Shown here in pieces: positions 1-47,199 of a stretch of DNA of 64,000 bases (its first letter is position 1; every line of letters begins with the position of its first letter). Source of the DNA: Valencia hispanica (lineage: Eukaryota > Chordata > Actinopteri > Cyprinodontiformes > Valenciidae); NCBI GenBank assembly GCA_963556495.2, contig OY747721.1, positions 13,460,649 to 13,524,648 on the forward strand. Reading direction: 5' to 3'. The notes under the pieces are model-generated. The model searched no databases, was not told the DNA's origin, and saw nothing but the letters and a program-made list of their open reading frames with translations. The position numbers and the translations under genes are program-made.

Positions 1-13
1 AAGTAATTACAAT

Positions 14-287
14 TGATTTAGTCCTTGAGTTTCACACTACATTCAGTCATTCACCTATTCACACACACATTCACACACTGGTAAGCTACATTGTAGCCAC
101 AGCTGCCCTGGGGTACACTGACAGAAGCGACGCTGTCGAACACTGGCGCCCTCTGACCACCACCAGTAGGCAGAAAGGTGAAGTGTCTTGCCCAAGAACA
201 CAACGACTGAGAGGGAAGGAACGGGGGCTCGAACCGGCAGCCCTACAGTTACAAGACGAACTCCTCACTCCTGAGCCACTCCTGAGC
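14..287 (-). mobile_element. tRNA-headed SINE, antisense in POLR3A intron 25
   Basis: Read on the minus strand it begins with a tRNA-like head: an A-box-like TGGCTCAGGAGTGAGG followed by a B-box-like GGTTCGAGCC. Then comes the body motif CTTGGGCAAGACACTTCACC, seen again at 6090 and 42110. The 3' end reads GAATGACTGAATG. It is a retroposed SINE, not a tRNA gene, because the head is only tRNA-like and is joined to a long non-tRNA body. Confidence 0.75.
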
Positions 288-500
288 CCCAAAGAAAGAC
301 AGTAGTCCAGTCTAAAGGTGATAAAATCACCCTTCCAAGACAGCTGTGTGTTTATCTATTTGCTCAGGTTATGTTGAATATTAAAATTTACTTGATGATC
401 TCAAACATTTAAGTGTGACAAATAAAGAAAACGAAAACTATGTTAGGGTGCAAATACTCATGCACAGCACTACACATTGTAACTGTGGAAATATGAATTA

Positions 501-36372
<35,872 letters not shown>

Positions 36373-36600
36373 TTTGGCAGCTTTTACTACTACACAAACT
36401 TTCGCACAATAAATTGAACGGTTACTCTATCTTTATTCCGACATGCTGCCAGTGTTTTTTCACATGCTGTGAACAAACTAGCAACCAGCCGAGCAATGTG
36501 TTGATAGCATGTGGGCCACTCTGGTGCTGCATTCAAGATCCACACGTTTTTCTAACACTTACTCTGAAGCTCTGACAGCCTCGAGGGACATTTATCGGGT
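36373..36600 (-). promoter_or_regulatory. Probable POLR3A 5' UTR and promoter region
   Basis: This is the sequence immediately upstream of the start codon on the minus strand, inferred by position only. I see no clear TATA box and no strong CpG island. A non-coding first exon further up cannot be excluded. Confidence 0.35.
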
Positions 36601-37059
36601 GTTGTCAAAAAATATATTTCCTCACCTAAGCAGCTTTTGTTTTCAAGCATAACATTTGCCTAGCATTGCTTTTGTATCATGTTAAACAAAATAATATATG
36701 GCGACTTATAGGTGAACTAATGAGGAGTATTTATTTTTATTAATTTTTTTCTAATTTTGTATCACAAATTGGAATTTAACAAGGAATATTTTGTCTTAAA
36801 TGATGTTGAATTCCCTTTCGTCTTGGGGTTTATTTAAGCGTTTAGCCGATTTAAAAATAAAATTTACGAGGAGCACCTAAAAGCACCGCGCACCAACGGC
36901 AAACCAAAAAGAACTCCCACTGTAGCATAGATTCAGTGAATATAGAGGTTGCGCTGCCCCCTAATGGTTAAGAATTTTATTGCTGTTTTTCTTCCCTTTT
37001 TTTTTTTTTTTTTTGGATGGTTTAAAAACAAACTTTTTCCTGCATGTTCTATACCTACT

Positions 37060-37375
37060 TAATCCATAGAGGGCTGTGGGGAAACTGTTTCTCCAGCAGT
37101 CATCCTGGGAAATGTGAGTAGCCTACACGGACAGGCCACCAGTCTATCACAGGGCAACAGAGACACACAACTGTACATGCTCACACTGAGACCTAAGGGC
37201 AACTTAGATTGACTAAATAACCTAACATTCATGTTTTTAGGTTGTGTATACAAGTCATAGCACCTCAAAGAACCCCCACATGCACAGGGTGAACATGCAA
37301 ACTATCCAGAAAGTCCCTTGGTCAGGATCTGAACCAGGGGCGTTATTGCTGCAAGGCAACATTCCAAGGCCGCCC
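37060..37375 (-). repeat. SINE-like dispersed repeat
   Basis: CACATGCACAGGGTGAACAT and GTCAGGATCTGAACCAGGGG look like the antisense of a common fish repeat ending in a B-box-like GGTTCAGATCC. Boundaries and family are uncertain. A poly-T run lies just before it at 36996-37014. Confidence 0.4.
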
Positions 37376-37479
37376 TTGACAGAGAGTCTCGACATAGACA
37401 AATAAAACAACAAACTGCCTATGTTCTAGTCATGCTAGGAGTGTAGGAGTTTTGTTCTTAACTTGAATCTCATGTGCAT

Positions 37480-38330
37480 AATGTACAGTGTCTTTTGTAC
37501 AGTTAAAAAGTACCAATACTCCTTGATTTCTTGTCACATTGGAGTCAGAAACTTAAAAATATTGCATTGGAATTTTATTTTTTATGTTAACAAAAAGCAG
37601 TGGAACAAGGTCAAAGTTTATAACAAACGCCTGAAACGTGTGGTGTGTATTTGTTATTTGTCCTGATGGAAGGTGAACCTCCCCCCAGTTACAAGTCTTT
37701 TGCAACAGGTTTTCTTCCAGGATTAGCTTCTATTTAGCTCCATAATCTTCACATCAGCTCTATCTCAACATTAACTCTTCCTTGTCCTAGATGAAGGAAA
37801 AACTCCCCACCTTATGATGTCGCCACCCCAATGTTTCAAGAGGGGGACGGGGTGCTCTCAGTGATAAACATAGCGTTGTTCAACGTAGGCCAAAGAGATC
37901 AATTGTACTCACGTCTGACCCAAGTGCCTTCTTCTCAATATTTGCTGTGACTCCTATATATGGCTTTCTTTCAGCAACTGATTATTCTTGTTATTGTTCT
38001 ATAAAGGTCAGATTTGTGGTGTGCACAACTAATAGCTTTCCTGCTAAAATATCTTCCCATCTGAACTGTGGATCTCAGCACCTCCTCCAAAGTGACATCG
38101 AGCCTCTTGGCTTGTTCCTCGACCAATTCGCCTGCTTAGTCAGCCTGTCAATGAGGTGGAAAGCCATGTCATGACTAGTGCTCCATTTTCTTTCTCCTCC
38201 ACTTCGTGCATTACTTGGTGCAAAAAACATGGAAAAGCTCACAGGAGTATGAATAGGGACTTTTTTATTTACCATGTTTACGGTGAATACTATTTTTCAG
38301 TGAGGGTCTGTAAATTTAATTTGGTTAATT
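37480..38330 (-). pseudogene. Tc1-like transposon remnant, antisense
   Basis: Antisense Tc1 landmarks are visible in order: CAACAGGTTTTCTTCCAGGA (37706), the GATGTCGCCACCCCAATGTT block matching the inverse of the GGSIMLWG region (37816), then CTCCAAAGTGACATCGAGCC and the N-terminal part toward 38200. No open frame remains. Confidence 0.55.
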
Positions 38331-39624
38331 TTTCAACATAATTGTAAATAATATTAGGAATGCTATGTATAAGCATTCACTTTATTATTTGTAAGAGTGA
38401 GAGAAAAAAGTTACATTGTAAAAAGGAGTTACATTATAGTCCTCTTGTTTGTATGCAATATGTTTAGCTGGCCTCCAGAGGACGACAAGTGTACAGTATT
38501 TCCAACACAAATACTGGAACCACACAGAGAGGAGGCTGCAGCGACAAAATAAACTTGCTGTTTGGTGCTACCTGTGATGCCTACCACAGTGGCATGGAAT
38601 CACTGATGACAACTGATGGCTTCCTGATGACAATTTACTTCCACTGCATGCTTGTGTTGATTAATTGTTCCATCAGCTTATAACCACTGACAGTGAAAAT
38701 TGCCTGACTGAATCAGATTTTCCATTTTCCAACTCTGCTGCCACTTAAGTACTACGAAGGCTACTAATTGAACCACTAATATAATGCTCTACATGAGCTG
38801 TCTCTGAAAAAACACCTCCCTTTGAAGACAACGATTCCCCAAAGACCTCTATCTCTGTAGGGAAACCAGATGACTTAATGATACACATATGTATCCGCCT
38901 GTATAAATATATCCAAGGAGTGTATAAAGAGGTCCTTTAAACCACTCAAGGGACCACTACAAATAATGCTTCTAACCATGAGGAGTTGCTCAGTTGGCTT
39001 CCTTTAAAGTGCCTCTTGAGCATCGCTGTGTACAAAACTGTACATCAACTATACTACAGAAGGGTAATCGACCAATCATGAGCTTAAACACACATGTATA
39101 AACACAGTATTCCCAGTGGAAGGATTCAGTATCTGAGACGTTTGAGATCTGCTGAAAAAAACTGTCCCTCGCAGGACTGAGCACCCACTGGATTGATCAG
39201 CACTGCTCCACAAATTAACTATGTGCAACATTCATTCATTCATTCCCATTAAAAGTATGCTTCTATTACAGTACATTCTCTCCATTATAAGGATTTCCAT
39301 GGTTAACGCAGATCAAGAAAGTAAATTAGCAAAAAATCATGTTTTCGTCATTGTACACCACTAGCTGCATTCCGAACGTCTCTGTTTGTGCTGCAAGTAA
39401 GTATTACTCTCACTGGAGTAATTGAGTAACTCTGGAGTAAAGAAGTAAAGGTTACTGTGTTTTCAGATGTCAGTTTTTATTGAGTGTGTGCAAAACTATG
39501 ATGAACTGACTGCTGCCCTCGAATTGGAAACATGATATCAAGCTCAACAGAGAGTGATACCATTGTTTGTTTGTACTTACTTAACTGTACTGCAAGTGCA
39601 AAATGATATCAAGTGACAGGTCAC

Positions 39625-39850
39625 ATCAAGTGCCTTGCCAAATATTCATACTCATTTAAGTTGTTCATATTTTGGGTCATTACAGCAGGAAAACAAAAAA
39701 TCTATGTATTTTATTGTGATTTTAGCTGATAGACCTACACAAAGTAGAGCATAAATTGATTATTTCCTGTTCAATGGAGTTTATTTAAATAAGGCCAATT
39801 CCCTACAAATGTCATCATTAACTCTGAAGTGAAACTTATTTTCCATGAAT
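39625..39850 (+). mobile_element. Tc1-like terminal fragment
   Basis: TGCCTTGCCAAATATTCATA and the next 200 bases parallel the left end of the element at 56542, including GATAGACCTACACAAAG. Only one end is present. The sequence before it (38340-39620) has no feature I can support. Confidence 0.5.
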
Positions 39851-39879
39851 AAAACAGTGAATCATTTAAACTAAAATAC

Positions 39880-40722
39880 TTTATTGATCCAAGAGGGAAA
39901 TTAGGTGTTGTTGTAGCTCATAATATTCAAGTTTCTTCTGTGTGTAGGATCTTAAATTCTATTCTGGATTTTACAGAGAGCCAATGAAGGAAGTTAAAAC
40001 AGGAGAAATGTGATCTCTCGTTTTAATATTCATCAGAACTCTTGCTGCCGCAATATGGATCACCTGAAGGCTTTTAAATGCATTTTGTGGACTTCCTGAT
40101 AGTAAATAATAACAGTAGTCCAGTCTTGAAGTGACAAATGCAGGGACTAGTTTCTCAGCATGACTCCTGGACAGGATGTTTCTAATTTTACCAATATTTC
40201 AGAAGGGAAAGAAGGAAATCCTAGAAATCTTTTTAATATGGGATTTTAATGTCATGTCTTGGTCAAAAATAACACAGAGGTTCTTCACGTTATTACCAGA
40301 GGCCAAATTAAATACCATCCATATGAAGTGATTGACTAAGCAGTTTCTTTTTCAGAGCTTCTGTTCCAAAGACAACAACTTCTGTCTTGTTAGAATTTAA
40401 AACCAGAAAGGTTAGAGTCATCCATGTTTATGTATTCCAGACTTGCCTGTAATCTTCCTAACTGATTGGATTCATCAAGATCTATGGATAAATATAGTTG
40501 CGAATCATCGGCATAACTGTGGAAATTTGTCATGCTGTCTAATGATTTTACCTGTTGGAAGCATATTCTTCATAAAATAATTGGTCCAAACACAGAACCC
40601 TGAGGTACTCCACAAGTAACCCTTGAGTGTGAAGAACATTTATCATTTACATGAACAAACTGGAATCTGTCGGACAAATTTAATTTAAATCCGCCTAGTG
40701 CTGTTCCTTTGATTCCTGTAAC
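39880..40722 (-). pseudogene. L2-like LINE fragment, antisense
   Basis: On the minus strand GVPQGSVFGPI (near 40610) and NFHSYADDSQLYLSIDLDES (40475-40535) are RT motifs B and C, followed by SRLDYC...LLSGSPQNAFKSL near 40080-40130. Stops and frameshifts occur throughout. Its upstream end meets the TTAA-flanked element at 40727. Confidence 0.78.
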
Positions 40723-40726
40723 TTAA

Positions 40727-41777
40727 ACAGCAACTCACCCACTTTACCAGAGTCTTACTCCGGCCACATTTCCTGCTTGAAAAATGCGCCAAAAGGAGGT
40801 GTTGCCTGGCAGACCAGCAAACACTCGCAGGAAAAGGGCTGGGCGTGGTCTGTGCTGTGACTGACATGTTGACAGCAGTGTTGCTGCAGTGGCACAGACA
40901 CAGAAAGATGGAGAGCAACGTGAGCTTGATTGTCTCATATGGATGTTTTGAGGTGAAGGATTTCTCTCCACCTCCTTCACCAGAGGAAAGAGAGGATAGT
41001 GTAATGGAAGAAAATATTTCAGGGTTAAAAAAAAAAAAAAGAAGACTGAGTCCCAGAAGGCGTTTAAGTATTTAATTCAAACATGTCTGGCCAGAACATG
41101 GAGGGGACAGAGATTACTCATGCATCGCCCTCCCCAACCTTTCTGACTAACAGTTTAAATAGTATTCAGCAATCACTGTTTATCTCTGCAGCACATCTTC
41201 TCCAATCTTCATGTCCAGCTTCCGGAGAACTGGTTCTTGCCAGTCTGATAGTAAAGCCTGAACCAGCACATCCCAGATCAGACTGTTCCGTAGTTATCTT
41301 GCTTCCCCAAAGTCTGTCTCTCTGGTGATCTGACACATCTTTATCAGGAACATAACCTTGCTTCCCCTAACTTTGTCATCTTGCCCTAGATACATTCACT
41401 AGACAGAGAATATGTACTTAAATCCTAATTACATAGGAATATTCCCACCACAATAGGGAGGAAGGTTCTGTGGAGGAGGTGTGGGCGGAGAATCGACTTC
41501 TTTTATACCCCACAGAGGCAGGTGGCTGATATCAGCCCTCACTGGCTGACATCAGCCTCCACGCAGAGCGAATAGCAATGCTCGATTCAAATTCAAGTAC
41601 AGTATAGAGTCTTAACCTAAAGAGGGCAACACACTGACGGTTTCAGGCAGAAAATTTATATTTTTACTAAGATGCACTAAATTACCAAAATAATGACCAC
41701 ACATGTAGACAGCACTATTAGAAACTCATTTATACTGTTTATCAGCAAAAAAAGTTGATTTGGGTTTGAGTTGCTCT
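40727..41777 (-). mobile_element. TTAA-flanked inverted-repeat element, copy 2, with a solo LTR inside
   Basis: TTAA at 40723 and 41778 flank it. The ends (ACAGCAACTCACCC at the low side, TTTGAGTTGCTCT at the high side) are inverted repeats like those of copy 1 at 25365. Aligned in reverse, the two copies share most of their length, including the TATA-like GGGTATAAAAGAAG (41507-41520). The extra ~450 bp is the LTR at 41000-41452. Confidence 0.65.
41000..41452 (-). mobile_element. Solo LTR, 453 bp, TSD ATAG
   Basis: On the minus strand it begins TGTGGTGGGAATATTCC and ends TTCCATTACA, the TG...CA form of retroviral-type LTRs. Exact 4-bp duplications ATAG lie at 40996-40999 and 41453-41456. An ATTAAA-like polyadenylation signal and a T-rich run lie toward the 3' end. 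There is no internal retroviral or Gag-Pol sequence next to it, so this is a solo LTR left by recombination. A related copy is at 57893. Confidence 0.78.
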
Positions 41778-41954
41778 TTAAAAGGCAAGGAAGAAATAAG
41801 AGACGGAATATTTTGAAATGGTCTTACAGCCAGAACTGGGTGCAAAGTCCAGGCCTGGGTTTTTGTTCTTTTTTGCATGGAGCTAGCATGTTCTCTCTAT
41901 TTTCTCCTGGTTCTCTCTAGTTACTCAGGCTTCCTCTCACAGTACAAAAACATG

Positions 41955-42200
41955 CTAAACACTACATTCAGTCATTCACCCATTCATACTGACATTTACA
42001 CACAGATTGTGGTAAGCTATATTATAGTAAAAGCTGCCCCAGCACAGACTGACAGAAGCAAGACTGCCACCATTGACCACCACCACAAGCAAGAAAGGCA
42101 AGTGAAATGTCTTGCCCAAGGACACAATGGCAAAGTGACTTAGAAGGACTTAGCTATAGGCTATAGGATGAACCCAGGCTCCTGAGTCTCTATAAATTGA
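41955..42200 (-). mobile_element. SINE of the same family as position 14
   Basis: ACATTCAGTCATTCACCCAT, the middle CACCACCACAAGCAAGAAAG and GTCTTGCCCAAGGACACAAT parallel the SINE at 14-287 in the same orientation. The B-box-like GGGTTCATCC is near 42172. It is more diverged. Confidence 0.7.
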
Positions 42201-42334
42201 TGTCAATGAGTTTGTGCATTCATTGTTTGTGAGCTGCCTCCTACCCAATCACCATTGGACATAGGAAGGCACTACTCACCCAACCCTGCAACGATAAGTG
42301 GGTATAGAAGAAGGAATGCAAATGCAAATGCAAA

Positions 42335-42475
42335 TTCATTCATTCATTCATTCATTCATTCATTCATTCATTCATTCATTCATTCATTCATTCAAATAAT
42401 AATAATAATATTATTTATAATAATGATAATAATACAACAATAAAAACAATAATATTAATCATAATAATTATAAAT
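42335..42475. repeat. (ATTC)n microsatellite followed by (AAT)n
   Basis: About 15 units of ATTC (42335-42394) run directly into AATAAT-type repeats to about 42475. They are simple tandem units without spacers, so not a CRISPR. Confidence 0.92.
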
Positions 42476-42926
42476 ACTTGATATGGTGAGAATTTATTAT
42501 CGGCCTCATTATCCCAATTATTACATAACTCAGTGGTTAAATACTAAGCAGAACAAATTAAAAAAGGCTCCAGCGCACTCTGAGCATGATGGTTGTTCTT
42601 CTCTGTTCCTACCATCTGACCAGTGCAATAGCTGTTCTATATACACCTGTGCAAACCTGTGTTTACACATCATACCATCAGCATTCTGCAAAACCTATTT
42701 GTGGATCAATGTGACCATTATCTTTGCATAATTAACATGAGTAATTACTCCTCTTAATTTACAAAGCCACCCAAGGTTCATAATAGCGGTTGCAAAACAT
42801 TGACCCAGGACAATTGATTGATCTCTCCTTCTTTAAAACCATCCCCCTGCTAATAACTAAGTAATGAGCAAATAGTGTGTGACTAAGGTGGCTAATACAG
42901 CTTTCGTTCTCTTTATCCAGATTGGA

Positions 42927-42943
42927 CCCCCCCCCCCCCCCCT
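42927..42943. repeat. Poly-C tract
   Basis: An uninterrupted run of about 16 C lies in GATTGGAC(C)n TTCC, on the + strand. Its length is prone to sequencing error. Confidence 0.8.
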
Positions 42944-42999
42944 TCCTCTTTAGTACAGTTTCTGCAACATTGTCAGCTCCCTCCATCTAGTTCCTGAGT

Positions 43000-44950
43000 G
43001 TGTGTCAGCATGTGTGTTGTGTGTGCTGTTCAGTAATCAGCCACACAGACTCGCCTTTGGTGGCTGAAGACTGATTCAATATTCCACTGGGTAATTTATG
43101 CAGAACTAATTCTCTACAGTAATGGAAGGGCTCCGAGGAAAGCAGACAGAGAAAGAGAGAAAGGGAGAGAGGGAGAGACATGCAATGCAGAGAGGAAGAA
43201 ATCTGTGGTGAAATAATTATCCCCGGTGTCACTGCAGCAACATTCTTTGAAGTTGATGTCAATAAAATATTGAGCTACACAATCCATTTCAATTTCACCT
43301 CAGAAAGGATGCTGCCGAAGGGTCAGGGTGGCTGCATTAGAAAAATATACGTACAAAAAAGGAGCAGGGTGCTGGTGGAAAGAACACATCCAAACAGACA
43401 CAAACGCATATCTGTTTAACTCACAGCAAGGCGGTGGCTGGCGACGTGTGCTGCTTACAGACTGACTGAGACATACATCGTTGCCTGTAGTCATTTAACT
43501 TGTCAAAACAGCAGGGCTCTGTGTCTCATCATATTTGGGTTTAAGGGGTTTGAATTACTGAAACAAAAGAAAAGAGGAGGGGAAAAAAAATTAATTGAGG
43601 GGAACTTCCCAAGGGAGCCATTGGGATCACAGTATAGATTGTAGTCATTTATGATGGACGGGTTGGTAATAAGAGCCCTTTATTCTTGTGCATGAATATA
43701 ACTGTATGCACTGAGGTCTGGGGTGGAAATGAGCTCTATTGTATTCTCTTTGCCAGTTGTATTGATCCACAAAATGCACACACAGGTTTGTGCAGCCAGA
43801 TTTACAATAGATGTTTAAGCTACATGTTACATGGTGCCTCAATATTAATTAATACTTATATAGTATTAAAGCCTTTTAGCCTTTCGTTTTACCATAGCAA
43901 ACTAGTCAAAACAAAGTAGAGCTTATTGTGAATTGGTGGTGGTAAATAATACATGGTGTTAAGTTATAAAAAACTGCACATTTGTTTAATTAAGGAAGAC
44001 ACGAGTCAGCTCATTCTTCTTCATAGGTAGTTTTTATTAAAAACATAGAGACTGATCAAACATGGTTGCTCAAGGGCTCAGTTCAGTACAGAAAGGGTTC
44101 TCAGAGTTTACAGTCAGAACTAGTTTCATACAATACAATGACGTGTCAACAAGATCACAGTGACCCACAAGATGACATAACCGGTTTCCTGTTCTAATTT
44201 GATAATGATTGATGCAATATATATTATCAATTAAGATTATTCAGACACTGGTCTGAACCATATGCTTCTCATACTCTTTGCTATGTGTGCCTTAAGTGTA
44301 AGAGTGTGTGTGGATAAGGTGGCCGGAGTGTGTTATCAATTGAATGCCAGTGTTTTGACCCAGCTTGCTGCATTTATCAAAAACACTGGGTCACAGCTGA
44401 TTGCTCACACACTCCTGTCTTCTTAAAATGGGTACTCAGAAAAGTAGTCATATTAAAGAAGTATTCATAAAAGTATTCCCTTCTGACAGGCCCACTGTCT
44501 CCCCCTGCCCCCCCCCCCAACACAGTTTTTCTACCTCAACAGTCTTTCCTTTCACATTTTTTAAAGGTGGGACCTATAAGCATCAACAGGTATAAGCAAA
44601 CATAAAAACCCATCGTGTGTACAAGGTTAGAAATGTTGATCAAGTAAAGAGCAAGGTCTTGAATGTAGTTGAATTTAAAAGGCTTACCATTACAATAGCA
44701 TTGTGAAAGTGACACTGTATAATAGGGCCAACTTAGTCATTCATTTGGTAAACAACAATGAATCGTGTCTATCAAGGATTGGTGTGAGCTCAAAATGAGG
44801 TTCATACTTCAAATTCTTTTGCAAATTGAAAACATGAAAAGTTTGGTCGATATTTTTGTAGCGCCACCATTTTTATTCATTCTTTATTTTATTTTATTTT
44901 TTCAAAATTGCTCATTCTCATATTGGTCTATTAATTTCCCTATCAACTCA
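43000..44950. other. Intergenic, repeat-poor; no gene seen
   Basis: There is mixed-composition unique-looking DNA with a purine-rich GAGAGA patch at 43145-43180 and a C-rich spot near 44508. Open frames here are short, overlap on both strands and show no domain. Confidence 0.5.
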
Positions 44951-44959
44951 GGTCAGCAT

Positions 44960-45310
44960 TCCTATGCATGATGACAAAAAACATCATCACAGCATGAAGC
45001 TGCCACCACTGTAATCAAAGCGGGTAGGGTGTGTTCTCATCTGACCAAATCCCCTTTTTACTACTCAAGTGACTTCTAAAGGCAGTTAGCTGAGCTGGCT
45101 TTATTCCTGGGTATTAAAGTAAAGGGAGATAAAGATAAATGCAAGCCACATTTTCAGATTTTTTTTTGGTTAATATTTTGGAAGCCATTTATAATTTTCT
45201 TTCGGCTTCAGACTTATGCTCTTCCTTGTGTTGGTCTATCACATAAGATCCAGATCAAATACACTGAAATTCATGTCTGAAACATGTTAAAATGTGAAAA
45301 CTTTCAGTTG
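44960..45310 (-). mobile_element. Tc1-like fragment, antisense
   Basis: CATCACAGCATGAAGCTGCC is the antisense of the GGSIMLW-coding block, and the high end, TAACATGTTTCAGACATG read inversely near 45280, resembles Tc1 ends. It is degenerate and approximate. Confidence 0.45.
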
Positions 45311-46659
45311 GACTTAATACCCTTGCAAAGCCCTCTGATGCATCTAAGTACAGACCAAGCTGGTAGAGCAGTAAAGAATGAGACAGAAACACATGTTGTG
45401 TATTTCCATAAAGGTTTGAAATTATACCAGAATTCAGTGTAACAGGGACCAGTCCACAGTCTGAAGGAGATTATTATTTCTCTCTTGGACATCCACGAGC
45501 TCTGCTTCCAGACATCTCATTATTTTGCATCTTCGTCATTATTATTAAAGCCATATATCTTAACTTGAGGCCAATGCCTGTCGATACATACATGCCAAAA
45601 CATTATCTACATATGAGAAACAGTGTGTTCTCCCCCCACTTAATGAATAATTTATCCAATTTAATTATAATACCTGCATAATGCACTGAATCGGGACACA
45701 CTACAGCCAGCAGGACAGGTCTGATATTTGTTCAGTCTTTTAATCTTCATCCACCTCCAGCACATGGGTAAGCAGTTGCTCGGGGCCCACTGGAACTTCT
45801 GTAAGCAACCTGCAGGAACAAACTTCTAAAGGAGTATAAGTTAACAACATCATCAAACTTGGCGTGATTAGAAGTTAATAAATGCAATAGGTCACATTGT
45901 GCAGTTGTTTGAAACAGGTGACGGAGTCCTTGCAGTGGAAGTCTGGCTCCAATGAGCATGTGGGAGGTGTGTGACACAAACAGGGCTTCCAGCTCTCAGA
46001 AAACAGGAACAGATGGCGCTGGAAAATGAGGCACCTCTCAGAAGCATTGAAACCTCCTCCAACGACCCTCCCCACACTTCTCCATCTCTCCTAAATTCTG
46101 TTTTTTCCCCCTCCTGCTTTCTCTTCCCTCCTTCAACAAGCCTGTTTTACAGAGATTACTGTAGAGCACTTGTTGTTGCGAGTGTTTTTTCTTAGTTTCT
46201 AATCAAGCTGTCACAAAAAGAGACGTGAAAAGCTCCCACAGCTTGTATTCATATTAAGGTGCTTTGAATTATCTGGCAGTATAGGTATTTGTTCACCTGG
46301 ACTAAAATGGCAGATGGCAGGGTTGGGTTATGGTATCTCTAGGGAAAGAACAGAAACACACTGAAAATGAAACATGTTTCTTCACTTGTACCCAGCTGCA
46401 CTGCTGTAATCCAAGCAGCTAGACAACAAAATACTGTGAGAGTTGAAATATACAAGTTGTTTCATAAATCATTATTTGCTCACATTGTGTTTTGTTCAGT
46501 TCAGGCAGGTTTCAGAGCCAGAGAGTGAAGGTACTGACAAAGCAGCTGCTTTGTGTGTCTAAGCCATTACTGCATTAACTTAAACAGTAAACAGAGATGT
46601 GAGGATTGATGGATGTTTCTTGTGCCAAGCATAAGAAATGCCAGTTAGAAAATAATTGT

Positions 46660-47110
46660 GATGCATAGGGAAAATCATACATTATGAAAACTTTTTGCAA
46701 ATAAGAATCTGAAAAGTGTGGCATTCAGTTGGATTAATGTCCCTTTCTGCAAATAACCCTAAATGAAATCCGGTGCAACCAATCATCTTCAGAATTCACC
46801 TAATTAGTAACTAGAACCCAGCTGTGTGTAATTTAATCTCAGTATAATTTCAGATACACTATGAAGGCTTCAGAGGTTTATTGCAGAACATCTCAAAACA
46901 AACAGCATAATGAGGAAACTGTGAACCAGTAGTAGGAAGGTGTAAAGCAGCGTTATGTCATAAAACCAATATCTAGGGCTTTAAAAATCTCAGTAGAGGA
47001 CAGTTCAATTCATCCATCAATGTCATTCAAATACAGGGGTCTACAGCAGGTAAGATGTTAACAAACAATAATGGCTCCACAAAATACCTTTTCAAAAGGA
47101 TCTGTACTGT
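46660..47110 (+). mobile_element. Tc1-like 5' fragment
   Basis: TCTGAAAAGTGTGGCATTCA, CCTAATTAGTAACTAGAACC and GTGTGTAATTTAATCTCAGT are typical of the 5' region of one Tc1-like family, followed by the start of a transposase region that has lost its frame. Confidence 0.5.
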
Positions 47111-47199
47111 TCCCTGTCTGGAGGGGTTCTACTACAAATGTTTGTCAGTACTATAGTATATCTGGTTGAGCACCATTGTGTTGTGTGTTTTTTTATTGT

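Noticed and set aside
14..287. A tRNA gene in the A-box/B-box region
   Set aside because: The head is only tRNA-like, cannot fold into a full cloverleaf by eye, and continues into a SINE body shared with other loci.
36400..36900. Divergent RPS24 gene next to the POLR3A start
   Set aside because: I looked for its N-terminal and glycine-rich lysine-rich coding pattern and saw none.
42335..42475. A CRISPR-like repeat array
   Set aside because: The repeat unit is 4 bp with no spacers; it is a simple microsatellite in a vertebrate genome.
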